A DNA stretch of 64,000 nt from Gammaproteobacteria bacterium (GCA_028820325.1 JAPPJO010000031.1:1-64000); one strand, 5' to 3'; shown: positions 7,231 through 15,474, numbered from the stretch's first letter. The notes: generated from the sequence alone by a model not told the origin. Numbers and translations: made by a program.

Positions 7231-7243
7231 CGAGGATCTTCGT
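7230..7243. promoter_or_regulatory. Candidate operator, second copy at blaI promoter
   Basis: ACGAG-GATC-TTCGT matches the 7181-7194 inverted repeat in nine of ten arm bases. It abuts the upstream edge of the -35 box, so a repressor bound at both sites would bracket the promoter. Confidence 0.45.
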
Positions 7244-7366
7244 AGGATTGGTTTCCGAGTCCTTTGCCGAGATCCGTCGGGACCGCTACGATCCCCACGC
7301 TTCTCCGGCGCTGGCCGCGCCAGCAGAGCGGTCCGCTTACCGTCCACCAGCAGTCGTGAGGTGCTC

Positions 7367-8587
7367 GTGCGTCGAGCCAGACCGGTTCTCCAGTCCGTAA
7401 CGGTTCTCCTCCTGTCCGGCCTCGTCTCGTGCGCGCCCCGCGACTTCGGTGCGCCGCTGATCGTCCAGCGGGACAGCGCCGGCGTTCGGATCGTCGAGGC
7501 GATGAGACCGCTGTGGGGCGATTCCAGCCTGTGGAGGATTAATCCGGATCCTCTTGTCGACCTGACGCGCTCCGGGAGCGGTCCCTCCCACGAGTTCTTC
7601 CGCGTCCGCGACGTCCGGCAGCGTCCGGATGGATCGGTGGTGGTTGCCGACCGGGGCTCCCAGGAGGTGCGCCTCTACTCGGCGCAGGGCGAATTCCTGG
7701 GATCCGCAGGAGGTGTCGGAGACGGACCCGGCGAATTCCGCAATCTCTGGAAAGTGGAGCCATCGGCGGACCGGATTCTTGCGCTCGACCAGCGAGGCCG
7801 GGTCGCGGTGTTCACGCCCGATCTGATGCCGGCGCGCACCTTCGATGTGGCGGACCGCGTTTTCGATCTGCACGACCTTCACGACGGCACGGTTCTCGTG
7901 GAAGTCCGCCCGCTCACGGAAACCGAGCCTGGAACCGAAGTCGTTCGAGGGTCGAGCGCGTTGGTGCGCTTCGACCTGACCGGCGCGCGCGTCGACAGCC
8001 TTGCGGAGACACCTGGCTATGAAGAGGTATCCCGCGTTATCGACGATCAGTACATCTCGGGTAGGCCGCTGTTCGGCAGGGAGGGCCACGTAGCCGTGAG
8101 CGACGACGTGATTCTGCAGGGGTCCGCGGACCTGATGGAGGTGCGGGAACTCTCGGTCACCGGCGATATCGTTCGCATCCTGCGCATTTCGGACTATCCG
8201 CTGAGCCTCAGCGATGAGGAGGTCGCCGCGGAACGCGAAGCCCAGTTCGATGTGGAACTGCCTCCCGGGGTGACCTTTCCTCCCTTCATGCGCCAATTCA
8301 TCGAGGAACTCCCGGCCCCGGCGACTCGCCCCGCCTACGCGGACATCCTTGTGGACCCTTCGGGAGCGGTCTGGCTGGAGCTGTACCGGGGACGGAGCGA
8401 GCAGGACTGGCCGCAGGCGTGGCTGGTGCTGGATGCGGAGGGCACCTGGCTCGGCACCGTTGACGCGCCGAACGACTTCGCGGTGATGGACATCACCATG
8501 GATGCCGTCCTGGGCGTCTGGACGGACGAACTGGGCGTGGAGCACCCTCAGGTGCTGACTCTCGCGCGGACGCCGACCGGAATGTAG
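7367..8587 (+). CDS. 6-bladed beta-propeller lipoprotein
   Basis: The product has about 406 residues from GTG 7367, chosen because GTGAGG lies five bases upstream and the signal sequence then starts properly; GTG 7361 is possible. The signal segment SVTVLLLSGLVSC ends in a lipobox Cys near residue 22. Propeller blades carry the family motifs SGSGPSHEFFRVRDV, GSQEVRLYSAQGEFLGSAGG and GVGDGPGEFRNLWKVE. Proteins of this group are secreted and anchored to the outer or inner membrane; their ligands are mostly unknown. The gene diverges from blaI with overlapping promoter elements and is one of three propeller proteins in the window. Confidence 0.85.
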   Translation: MRRARPVLQSVTVLLLSGLVSCAPRDFGAPLIVQRDSAGVRIVEAMRPLWGDSSLWRINPDPLVDLTRSGSGPSHEFFRVRDVRQRPDGSVVVADRGSQEVRLYSAQGEFLGSAGGVGDGPGEFRNLWKVEPSADRILALDQRGRVAVFTPDLMPARTFDVADRVFDLHDLHDGTVLVEVRPLTETEPGTEVVRGSSALVRFDLTGARVDSLAETPGYEEVSRVIDDQYISGRPLFGREGHVAVSDDVILQGSADLMEVRELSVTGDIVRILRISDYPLSLSDEEVAAEREAQFDVELPPGVTFPPFMRQFIEELPAPATRPAYADILVDPSGAVWLELYRGRSEQDWPQAWLVLDAEGTWLGTVDAPNDFAVMDITMDAVLGVWTDELGVEHPQVLTLARTPTGM

Positions 8588-8632
8588 CCGACGCCCGCCG
8601 GTCAGCGCGCTGGGCTTGGTCCCAGGACGGTC

Positions 8633-8693
8633 TCAGCCGATCCCCCCGATGCCCGCGTGCGGGACGGTCAGCCGATCCCTCCGATGTTCGCCC
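8633..8693 (-). repeat. Short duplication of the metB 3' end
   Basis: The end of metB, encoding IGGIG and the stop (about 8668-8687), is repeated 35 bases further downstream at 8633-8652 with one mismatch, plus a shared GC-rich flank. It looks like a small slippage duplication spanning the stop codon. Confidence 0.5.
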
Positions 8694-10002
8694 GCGAGAG
8701 ACCGAGCTCCCCCGCGACCGAACCGATGGGCACGACATCGGCGGCACGGGGACCACCCTCCGGCGCCGCCACCCGACACGCCGACAACGCCTGCCTGAGG
8801 TCGGCGACCAGGTCGTCCGCGGACTCGATGCCGACGGAGACGCGGAGCAGGCCCTTGCCGATCCCGGCGATGGCCTGGGCGGCCTCGTCCATGGCCGCGT
8901 GGGTCATCGTGGCCGGATGGCAGATGAGGCTCTCGACTCCGCCCAGCGACTCCGCCAGGGTAAACAGGCGAAGCCGGGCGAGGAGTTCTTCGGCTGCCGC
9001 CCGCCCGCCCTTCAGCTCGAAGCTGAACAGGCTGCCGTATCCGGACTGCTGGCGGCGGGCGAGGTCGTGGCCGGGGTGTGTCGTCAGCCCCGGGTAGTAC
9101 ACCCGGGCGACTGCGGGATGCGACGCGAGGAGATCGACGACCGCGCGCGTGTTCTCTTCGTGGATGCGGGTGCGTGCGAACAGCGTGCGCACTCCGCGCA
9201 GTGCCAGGTAGCTGTCGAAGGGACTCTGGGCCGCGCCGGTGGCGTTGGTCCACCACGCGATCTCCTCGAAGAGTTCGTCGCTGGCCGCGATTACGGCTCC
9301 CCCCACCACGTCGCTATGGCCGTTGATGAACTTGGTCGTCGAATGCACGACCAGATCGAAGCCGAAGTTGATCGGCTGCTGGAGGGCGGGTGAGAGGAAG
9401 GTGTTGTCGGCGATGGCGATCGCTCCGACGCGCCGGGCCTCGCGCGCCACCGCGGCCAGGTCGGTGATGCGCAGCAGCGGGTTGCTGGGCGTCTCGACCC
9501 AGATCATGCGGGGCTCCCGCTCCAGCCCAGCCGCGAGCGACGCCGGGTCCGTGAAGTCCACGAAGCGCACGCGCAGCCGACCCTGGCGCTCAAGCCCGAC
9601 CAGCAGGCGGTGCGTCCCTCCGTAGCAGTCGTGCGGCGCCAGCACCAGGTCATCGGCGTGCATCAGGTTGAGGACGACGCCCACCGCGGACATTCCGGAG
9701 GAGGTCGCCACCGCGCCCGCGCCACCTTCCAGTTGAGCCAGCGCGCCGGTGAGATGTTCGCGGGTGGGATTGCCGGAGCGGGTATAGTCGTATTCCGGGG
9801 TGTCCCCCAACGCCCGAAAGCGGAAGTTGCTCGACAGATAGAGCGGGGGCATGACCGCGCCATAGGCGGTGTCCGAGGCGAGCCCGGCGCGGACGACATT
9901 GGTCGCCCGCGCGGAGATGCGGCCCTTGTCATCGGGACCAGGTGTCGTCGCGCCGAGGCTACTCCCGGCGAATCCGCGATCTCGGGTACAGTGCTCTTTC
10001 AT
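8668..10002 (-). CDS. metB: Cystathionine gamma-synthase / O-acyl-homoserine thiol-lyase
   Basis: This 444-residue PLP enzyme belongs to the Cys/Met metabolism family. It has YDYTRSGNPTREHLTGALA, the cofactor-phosphate site SSGMSAVGVVLNL, ETPSNPLL, DNTFLSPALQQP and the PLP-lysine motif HSTTKFINGHSD. It replaces the acyl group of O-succinyl- or O-acetylhomoserine with cysteine (giving cystathionine) or another thiol in methionine synthesis. It begins three bases after the metX stop and shares the SAM-I riboswitch leader. The chain is about 50 residues longer than typical MetB because of an N-terminal extension and a C-terminal tail. The exact acyl donor and thiol cannot be told from sequence. 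Confidence 0.88.
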   Translation of the reverse strand: MKEHCTRDRGFAGSSLGATTPGPDDKGRISARATNVVRAGLASDTAYGAVMPPLYLSSNFRFRALGDTPEYDYTRSGNPTREHLTGALAQLEGGAGAVATSSGMSAVGVVLNLMHADDLVLAPHDCYGGTHRLLVGLERQGRLRVRFVDFTDPASLAAGLEREPRMIWVETPSNPLLRITDLAAVAREARRVGAIAIADNTFLSPALQQPINFGFDLVVHSTTKFINGHSDVVGGAVIAASDELFEEIAWWTNATGAAQSPFDSYLALRGVRTLFARTRIHEENTRAVVDLLASHPAVARVYYPGLTTHPGHDLARRQQSGYGSLFSFELKGGRAAAEELLARLRLFTLAESLGGVESLICHPATMTHAAMDEAAQAIAGIGKGLLRVSVGIESADDLVADLRQALSACRVAAPEGGPRAADVVPIGSVAGELGLSRANIGGIG

Positions 10003-10005
10003 GGT

Positions 10006-11115
10006 CTATGCCTCCTGTCCGACGGAAAGCTCGAGGCTTTCCCTGAGAACAGACTGGTATTCGGGTGCGTGTAGGAGAAAGGCGTCGTGCCCGCCGTCCG
10101 AATGGAGTGTCCGGAGGCGCGAACGGGCCCCGGTCCGGCGGTGCATCTCCTCGACCAGCCAGAGCGGCACCGACCTGTCCTCCTCCCAGGCGATCAGCCA
10201 GGAGGGGACGGTCAGCTCCTCGGGCTGGAGGTCGCACAGATCGATCGAGGCGCACAGCGTGAGGTAGGTTCTCGCATCGAACCGCCCGGCGAACGCCCGT
10301 CCGCGCTTCCACAGGTAGTGGTCCACCGGGTGGACCGGCTTGCCGCTCGAGAGGTCGGCTTCGAAGGGGAAGCGCGCATCCAATCCCGCGTCGGTCTTGT
10401 AGGTGGTGAAGGCCAGCGCCCTCGCGATGGCCACGCCGTCCGCTTCGCGGCCCTGGTCGCGAGCGAACTCGAGGATCGCGCGCTGCACGCTGCGCACTCC
10501 GGTCCCGAGGGGATGGGGGCGGTGGGCGGCCGCAATGACGACGACGCCTTCCGCACGCGCCGGATACCGTATGCCCAGGGCCAGTGCGGCGTTACCCCCG
10601 TAGGAGGCACCCACGGCGCGATGGACCTTCTGTTCGCCGAGGTGATCCAGCACGGCCACCACCGCGTCGGCCTGATCCCCCGGCGTGATGTGGAACTGGG
10701 TGCGGGACCCATCGCGTCCAAGGGGCTCGATGGTGCCCGGCGCGCCGATGAAGTCGATGCCCAGGACACGCCACTCGCGCGAGTCGATGGCGAGCCCCGG
10801 TCCGACGATCTTGCGCCACCAGCCTTCGGAGCGATCTTCGGCGTTGGCGGCCACATGCCGATTCGCCGAAATCCCACCCATCGCGACCAGCACCGGGGCG
10901 TCCTCCGGCCCCGCGACCTCGAAGGGGACCCGGAAGCGCGCCGCCAGCTCGGGTTCGAGCTCCGGCTTCCACCCAGGGCGCATGTAGACCGCTCCGCGGC
11001 GGGCGTGCGGCAGTGCCCGGGCGCGCGGGGGCTCGCGATGGTCTGGAACGCTCCCGTTGCGGGCGGGCGGGTACGGAAGCGGGTACGCTTGGGGAGGGGA
11101 GGTTGTCGTTCGCAT
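10006..11115 (-). CDS. metX: Homoserine O-acyltransferase (MetX type)
   Basis: This 369-residue alpha/beta-hydrolase-fold protein has the nucleophile elbow GASYGGNAAL, the oxyanion-side motif VLVAMGGISANRH, and a C-terminal HDAFLL containing the catalytic His. The family transfers an acetyl or succinyl group to homoserine, the first committed step to methionine. The N-terminal 44 residues are proline- and arginine-rich; ATG 10983, with GGAG upstream, is an alternative start that trims them. The first start (11115) lies inside a stem that also hides its ribosome site (11111-11159), just after a SAM-I aptamer, so methionine status probably controls translation. The adjacent metB completes the pathway pair. 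Confidence 0.88.
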   Translation of the reverse strand: MRTTTSPPQAYPLPYPPARNGSVPDHREPPRARALPHARRGAVYMRPGWKPELEPELAARFRVPFEVAGPEDAPVLVAMGGISANRHVAANAEDRSEGWWRKIVGPGLAIDSREWRVLGIDFIGAPGTIEPLGRDGSRTQFHITPGDQADAVVAVLDHLGEQKVHRAVGASYGGNAALALGIRYPARAEGVVVIAAAHRPHPLGTGVRSVQRAILEFARDQGREADGVAIARALAFTTYKTDAGLDARFPFEADLSSGKPVHPVDHYLWKRGRAFAGRFDARTYLTLCASIDLCDLQPEELTVPSWLIAWEEDRSVPLWLVEEMHRRTGARSRLRTLHSDGGHDAFLLHAPEYQSVLRESLELSVGQEA

Positions 11116-11159
11116 CCTGGCTCTCCACAGGTTGGGCGCGGTGCCAACCCCTGGATGCG
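11111..11159 (-). promoter_or_regulatory. Expression-platform hairpin sequestering metX ribosome site and start codon
   Basis: In the transcript CGCAUCC (from 11159) can pair with GGAUGCG, which contains the metX AUG. An inner stem, GGUUGG with CCAACC (11130-11149), stacks inside. The GGAGAG ribosome site lies in the enclosed arm. There is no U-tract, so control of translation rather than termination is inferred. Confidence 0.5.
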
Positions 11160-11184
11160 CCAGCCGGCGAAACCGACCGAGGCA

Positions 11185-11304
11185 CTCATCTCTCGGATTC
11201 CATCACGGGAATCCGCGGGAGTTGGCACCGTTGATCGTTCTCCAGAGAAAGCGATCCGGTTGCCCCGGCTTCACAGGGCCAGTCCCTCAGCCGGTCTCGA
11301 TGAG
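11185..11304 (-). ncRNA. SAM-I riboswitch (S-box leader)
   Basis: On the minus strand the leader opens with CTCATCGAGA, followed by GGGACTGGCCCTGTGAAGCC, GGGGCAACC, the distal GGTGCCAACTCC and the closing AGAGATGAG. These are the P1 strands, the P2/kink-turn region, the conserved CAACC and the P3/P4 core of the SAM-I class. It lies directly before metX-metB. A promoter with perfect TTGACA predicts a transcript start at the first base of P1. SAM binding would stabilise P1 and reduce metX-metB expression. Confidence 0.9.
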
Positions 11305-11311
11305 TTGGGTG

Positions 11312-11340
11312 AGAATGTGGTGCCCTTGCGGGCGTGTCAA
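11312..11340 (-). promoter_or_regulatory. Sigma70-type promoter of the metX-metB operon
   Basis: TTGACA (11335-11340) and CATTCT (11312-11317) are 17 bases apart on the minus strand. The predicted start near 11305 coincides with the 5' edge of the riboswitch. Confidence 0.6.
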
Positions 11341-11428
11341 GGGTGCACGGGAAGCGGGCCTGTAGGCGGAGAGAAGTTCGGGCTCACGAAGCAGTCCGCG
11401 GACGAGCGCCGCACGGACTGCCGATCGG

Positions 11429-12031
11429 TCAACGGCGCGGATCCACCTCCGCGTAGACCTCGACGTTGCCCTGGCGATCCCACGAGAGCACCTGGTAGGG
11501 CCGCGCGCCGATTCCTTCCATGCCCGGGGAGCCGATTGGCATGCCGGGAACCGCGATGCCGACGATGTCCGGCCGCTCCTCCAGCAGCCGTTTGACGTGC
11601 TCGGCCGGGATATGGCCCTCGACCACGTAGCCATCGATCAACGTGGTGTGGCAGGACGACATCCGGGGCGGCACGCCCGCGTCGATCTTGATCGGGATGA
11701 TGTCGTTGAGGTTGCGCGCGTCCACCTCGAAGCCGGCCTCCCGCATGTGATCGACCCACAGGTTGCAGCAGCCGCAGCTGGGCGTCTTGTAGACCAGCGC
11801 CCTGGGCAGGGCGTCGGCGACGGTCCGTGTGGGTGCAGCCGCCAGGGTCGTGGGTGCCTCGCCGGCGGCACCCGCCGCCACTTCCCCGGACGCGTGCAGG
11901 GCATGGGCGTCATGCGACGCCGGCGCACCATCCGACACGCGGGCGCCGTCCGCGTCTCGCGCCTCGCCGGTTCCACAGGCGGCAACGAGGATCAGGAGGG
12001 GGAAGATGATGCTGGGGCGAGGCTGAGTCAT
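11429..12031 (-). CDS. DUF411 family metal-binding lipoprotein
   Basis: The protein has 200 residues. The signal LLILVAAC ends in a lipobox, and a low-complexity Ala/His/Asp linker covers about residues 22-70. The DUF411 domain follows, with VYKTPSCGCCNLWVDHM, RMSSCHTTLIDGYVVEGHIP and AVPGMPIGSPGME. The CGCC cluster and Cys/Met/His residues suggest copper or another soft metal; related proteins are found near copper-handling genes. No copper gene is adjacent here. It stands alone on the minus strand downstream of a serine hydrolase gene, separated by about 110 bases. The biochemical role of this family is not settled. Confidence 0.85.
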   Translation of the reverse strand: MTQPRPSIIFPLLILVAACGTGEARDADGARVSDGAPASHDAHALHASGEVAAGAAGEAPTTLAAAPTRTVADALPRALVYKTPSCGCCNLWVDHMREAGFEVDARNLNDIIPIKIDAGVPPRMSSCHTTLIDGYVVEGHIPAEHVKRLLEERPDIVGIAVPGMPIGSPGMEGIGARPYQVLSWDRQGNVEVYAEVDPRR

Positions 12032-12143
12032 GGGATCCTCGGATCAGAGGGCTGAGCGGACCGACTTAGCGGAGCAGATCCGCGCGTACATCCTCCCAAT
12101 CTAGCACGACGTCACTCGAATCGCCGAGCCGACTTGTGGCTAC

Positions 12144-13421
12144 TCATCCCTCGATCGCCAGGTTCACGATTTCGCGGAAGCGCGCGACCGGATCGCGGCC
12201 CCGCGGCGTCTGCGTGAACACCAGCACGATCAGGTTGGTCGAGGGATCCACCCAGGCGCCCGTCCCGTCGGATCCGGTGTGCGAATACACCCCGTCCTCC
12301 GACACGGACCATCCGTATCCGTAGGACCGGGCCGGCCCCTCCGCCTCGGGGTTGGTCCGGATCTTCGGCGATGTCATCAACGCCACGGTCTCCTCGGAGA
12401 TGATCCGCTGCCCGTCGTAGACGCCACCGTTCAGGAACATCTGACAGAAGATCACATAGTCGTCCGCGGTCGAGATCATGCCGCCCGAGGCCCGCACGAA
12501 CGGGACCTGGGGCGGATCGCCGGGGGTCCATCCGGGCATCCAGCCGCCCTCGCCGTCACGCTCGTAGTAGACGACCCCCATTCGGTCCAGCTTCCCGTCC
12601 ATCTTCTCCGAGACTTCATGATGGTAGCTGTCGTGCATGCCGAGGGGCGTGTAGATCTCGCGGTCGAGGTACTCCTCGAGCGGCATCCCCGACACCATCT
12701 CCACGAGCGCGCCCAGCGTGTTGTAGCCGGGGTTGTTGTAGCTGTAGGTGGTGCCGGGGATGGCCTCCGCGCCCACGCCGCCGAAGCGCGCAGCTTCCAG
12801 CTGGAGGGTGGGAGCGTCGGGATGCTCGGCGGACGGCTCCATGTAGGGCTGGAGGAAGAGCGTCGGAATGCGAAGCCCGCTCGCGTGCGACAGCAGATGG
12901 CCGATGTTGATGAAGCCGGCGCGATAGTTGTCCCACGAGGGCATGTGTTCGCGCACGAGATCGTCGTAGGCGAGCTTCCCGTCCTCCACCAGCGTCGCGA
13001 TGGCGGTGGCCACCGGGGGCTTGGTGTTGGAGGCCATGCGGAACATGGTGCCCGGCTCCATGGGGATGCCGCGCGCCTTGTCCCGCCACCCCAGCGCCTC
13101 GTGCAGGACAACCTTGCCATCCTTCGCCACGAGCAGCACGGCGCCGACGAGGTCGCCCCGCTCGATGGCCTCCTCGTAGAGCGCGACGCCCCCGGCTAGG
13201 ACTCCTTCGGACATGCCCACATCCGCCGGAGCCGCACGCGTGACGACGGTGCCCTGGGCCGCGACGGCGATGGCCGAAGCCAGGATGGAGGTGAACACCA
13301 GGATCGTGTGCCGACAGGCCGTGAGGAGTCGAGCGTCATGGCGGTGGGCCGCAGCGATGGCTCCGCTGCAGTCGCGGGCGGTCCAGTGGGGTGCGTCGAA
13401 GTGTTGGCGGCGTTGCCTCAT
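12144..13421 (-). CDS. Secreted serine hydrolase, class C beta-lactamase family
   Basis: This 425-residue protein has an N-terminal hydrophobic signal near residues 38-55. The SxxK nucleophile motif is SNTK at 131-134, the YxN motif is YNN at 228-230, and the third motif is HTG in YSHTGSDGTG near 385. The fold is shared by AmpC, DD-peptidases and esterases. Acidic and aromatic residues around SYNNPGYNTLGALVEMVSG are typical of the esterase/peptidase-like branch. Substrate is unknown. The ATG overlaps the stop of the DUF2891 gene by four bases, indicating one operon. Confidence 0.85.
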   Translation of the reverse strand: MRQRRQHFDAPHWTARDCSGAIAAAHRHDARLLTACRHTILVFTSILASAIAVAAQGTVVTRAAPADVGMSEGVLAGGVALYEEAIERGDLVGAVLLVAKDGKVVLHEALGWRDKARGIPMEPGTMFRMASNTKPPVATAIATLVEDGKLAYDDLVREHMPSWDNYRAGFINIGHLLSHASGLRIPTLFLQPYMEPSAEHPDAPTLQLEAARFGGVGAEAIPGTTYSYNNPGYNTLGALVEMVSGMPLEEYLDREIYTPLGMHDSYHHEVSEKMDGKLDRMGVVYYERDGEGGWMPGWTPGDPPQVPFVRASGGMISTADDYVIFCQMFLNGGVYDGQRIISEETVALMTSPKIRTNPEAEGPARSYGYGWSVSEDGVYSHTGSDGTGAWVDPSTNLIVLVFTQTPRGRDPVARFREIVNLAIEG

Positions 13422-14665
13422 GGGGACGGGCCTCCTGTCGTCAGAACCAGGTACTTGAGCGCGAACGAGCCGATCCAGTGGGATCCGGCGTAGTCGGCGT
13501 CGAACATGGTGTCGTAGCCGGTGCGGGCGTGCCGCGTCGCTAATGCGCGCAGCTCGGGGACCCTGGGGTCGTCGCCGGGAAGCGCCGCCGCGATGCGCAG
13601 CATGGCGTCCGCGCGGGTGAACGCCAGCCCGATGAGGTGAGAGTAGGTGCCGTACGCGGACCTCAGCGAGTCGTTGGTGACCACGTCGCCCTCGGGAGGC
13701 TCCTCGTCGCCCGCCCCCGCCGGATTGGTCTCGAGAAGCGGCTCGAACTCGTCGGAGTCAAGCGCTGGGAGAAAGCCGTCGAGCCACGCGGCGTAGGCAT
13801 CCCGGTCCAGCACCATCCCCATGAGGGCGGCTTCCTCCAGGCAGGGCGAAAGGAAGTCGGAGCGGCCGGGCTCGTACGCGACCGGACAGTTGCGGTCCTC
13901 GCCGAAGAAGCGCTCGGCGGACGTGCGCAAGGCCTCCGCCAGCTCGGGGCGCGCCGCCATCTGCTCGGCCTGCAGGCCCGTCGCGATGGCGAAGGCGGTG
14001 TTGGGGTGGACGCCGGTGCGCACCGGCCGTTCCAAGTCCTCGAGGTAGTCGATGAGGCGGTCGCTCAGGTGGCTCACCACGGGCTCGAGACGCTCGGCCC
14101 AGACGGCGGCGAAAGGATCGTCCCAGGATGCCAGCTCCCCGTGCAGGAGGAGGAGCCACACCCAGCCGTAAGGGCGCTCGAAGGACGGGTTGTCCGAGAG
14201 ATACTCGAGTTCGCCGGCGAGGGCTTCCTCGGAGAGATGGTCTCTCAGCTTCTCGCGGATGAGAGGCGCCACCGGCAGCTCGGGCACCTCTTTCACCAGC
14301 CGCACCATCGCCCACGTCGAGTTCACCGCCGAGTGCCAGTCCCAGCAGCCGTAGAAGGCTCGGTTCCGGTCGAAGTCGCGACGCCGCGTGTAGCTGATGT
14401 CGTCCAGGTAGCCGGCCCGGTCCGGACGCAGCGCGTGGGGGCGGTCCACACAGGAGAGGGGCATCGCGGCGAGAGACAACGCGGTCTCCAGGTCGAGCAC
14501 TGGACCTGAACCGGGATCCGTGGGGGCCGGCGACGAGGCCGCGGCGACGGCATCGGGGTCTTCCGCAGGCTGGTCGGCAGCATCGGTCGCACATGAGGCG
14601 GCGAGCACCACCGCCAAGGGGGCGAGAGCGGACAACCGGATGTGCCTGGGTGCTGGTGCCATCAT
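13418..14665 (-). CDS. DUF2891 family lipoprotein
   Basis: The product has 415 residues. The signal ALAPLAVVLAASC gives a lipobox Cys near residue 25. The main domain has RAFYGCWDWHSAVNSTWAMV, the helical repeat stretch GVHPNTAFAIATGLQA, and SDFLSPCLEEAALMGMVLD, all hallmarks of DUF2891, an all-helical, (alpha/alpha)-barrel-like family of unknown activity. A promoter-like TTGACC-17-AATGCT lies 27-55 bases upstream. It is followed by, and overlaps, the serine hydrolase gene. Confidence 0.82.
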   Translation of the reverse strand: MMAPAPRHIRLSALAPLAVVLAASCATDAADQPAEDPDAVAAASSPAPTDPGSGPVLDLETALSLAAMPLSCVDRPHALRPDRAGYLDDISYTRRRDFDRNRAFYGCWDWHSAVNSTWAMVRLVKEVPELPVAPLIREKLRDHLSEEALAGELEYLSDNPSFERPYGWVWLLLLHGELASWDDPFAAVWAERLEPVVSHLSDRLIDYLEDLERPVRTGVHPNTAFAIATGLQAEQMAARPELAEALRTSAERFFGEDRNCPVAYEPGRSDFLSPCLEEAALMGMVLDRDAYAAWLDGFLPALDSDEFEPLLETNPAGAGDEEPPEGDVVTNDSLRSAYGTYSHLIGLAFTRADAMLRIAAALPGDDPRVPELRALATRHARTGYDTMFDADYAGSHWIGSFALKYLVLTTGGPSP

Positions 14666-14691
14666 CAGCCTTTGATGAAATCCCTGCCGTT

Positions 14692-14720
14692 AGCATTCAG
14701 GACCGGCTGGATGCGGTCAA
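14692..14720 (-). promoter_or_regulatory. Possible promoter of DUF2891-serine hydrolase operon
   Basis: TTGACC (14715-14720) and AATGCT (14692-14697) are 17 bases apart on the minus strand, giving a leader of about 20 bases before ATG 14665. Confidence 0.45.
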
Positions 14721-14783
14721 GTTGGCTGAGCCTTGTCCGCGCCCCTGGCGCTTGCCAATGGCAGTCTCTTGTGTGTAGGTAAG

Positions 14784-14804
14784 GAATCCTTGTATCATGG
14801 ATTC
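14784..14804 (+). promoter_or_regulatory. Operator-like inverted repeat over the AbrB/PIN promoter
   Basis: GAATCC and GGATTC flank nine bases that contain TATCAT, a plausible -10 box (14793-14798), with TTGTGT 18 bases upstream. It fits an autorepression site for the antitoxin, which starts 24 bases further on. Confidence 0.45.
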
Positions 14805-14827
14805 ACGGAAAGATAGAAGGAGGGAGC

Positions 14828-15052
14828 GTGCTCGCCAAGCTCACGTCAAAGAACCAGCTTACGCTTCCCAAGGCCGTCATCTCTACGTTTCCGGACACCG
14901 AGTACTTCGACGTAACCCGCGAGCGCGGTCGCATCGTCCTGACGCCCGTGCGGCTGACAAAGGCCGACGCGGTTCGGGCCAAACTCGCGGAACTCGGTCT
15001 TTCCGAAGCGGATGTGGACCGCGCCGTGTCGTGGGCTCGCCGGGGTGAATGA
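14828..15052 (+). CDS. AbrB/MazE-type antitoxin
   Basis: This is a 74-residue protein started at GTG 14828, preceded by GGAGGGA. The N-terminal swapped-hairpin DNA-binding fold is visible as LAKLTSKNQLTLPKAVISTF and GRIVLTPVRL. The C-terminal half (ADAVRAKLAELGLSEADVDR) should wrap the toxin. It overlaps the PIN toxin gene by four bases. Like other antitoxins of this class it probably represses its own operon, and an inverted repeat covers the promoter. Confidence 0.85.
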   Translation: MLAKLTSKNQLTLPKAVISTFPDTEYFDVTRERGRIVLTPVRLTKADAVRAKLAELGLSEADVDRAVSWARRGE

Positions 15053-15474
15053 CGCCGCTACGGGCGGTTCTCGATACCAATGTGCTGGTTTCGGCCCTGC
15101 TCTTCCCCGCGGGAAGCGCGAGTTGGCTGCGCAGGATGTGGAGATCAAGGGCCGTCGTGCCCCTGGTCAGCCGCGAAACGGCCTCGGAGCTGATCAGGGT
15201 GCTCGGCTATCCGAAGTTCAACCTGACGAGAGATGAGCAGGAGGATCTTCTGGCCGACTACCTTCCGTATTGTGAGCCGGTTGTGGTTGAAGAACCTCTG
15301 ACGCTTCCCGACTGCCGGGATCCCTTCGACCGACCCTTCCTCGCCCTGGCCGTCACGGGCGCGGCGGACGTGCTCGTGACCGGTGACGCGGATCTGCTCG
15401 CCCTCGCCCCCGACTTCGCTGTCCCGACCATGACTCCGACCGCCCTGAAGGAGCGCGTCCGCCGGCGACCTTAG
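15049..15474 (+). CDS. PIN-domain ribonuclease toxin
   Basis: This 141-residue PIN domain has the expected acidic residues in AVLDTNVLVSALLFPAG, in RETASELIRVLGYPKF, in DCRDPFDRPFLALAVT and in LVTGDADLLAL. It belongs to the branch annotated as PIN-family toxin component of putative toxin-antitoxin systems. The predicted action is Mg-dependent RNA cleavage, neutralised by the AbrB-type partner. The RNA target is unknown. Confidence 0.85.
   Translation: MTPLRAVLDTNVLVSALLFPAGSASWLRRMWRSRAVVPLVSRETASELIRVLGYPKFNLTRDEQEDLLADYLPYCEPVVVEEPLTLPDCRDPFDRPFLALAVTGAADVLVTGDADLLALAPDFAVPTMTPTALKERVRRRP

Noticed and set aside
6992..7366. Upstream extension of the propeller lipoprotein gene
   Set aside because: It would cover the blaI promoter and bury the signal peptide about 130 residues inside the protein.
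8610..8625. CTGGG/CCCAG hairpin between convergent genes as a terminator
   Set aside because: A five-base stem without a T-tract on either strand is too weak.
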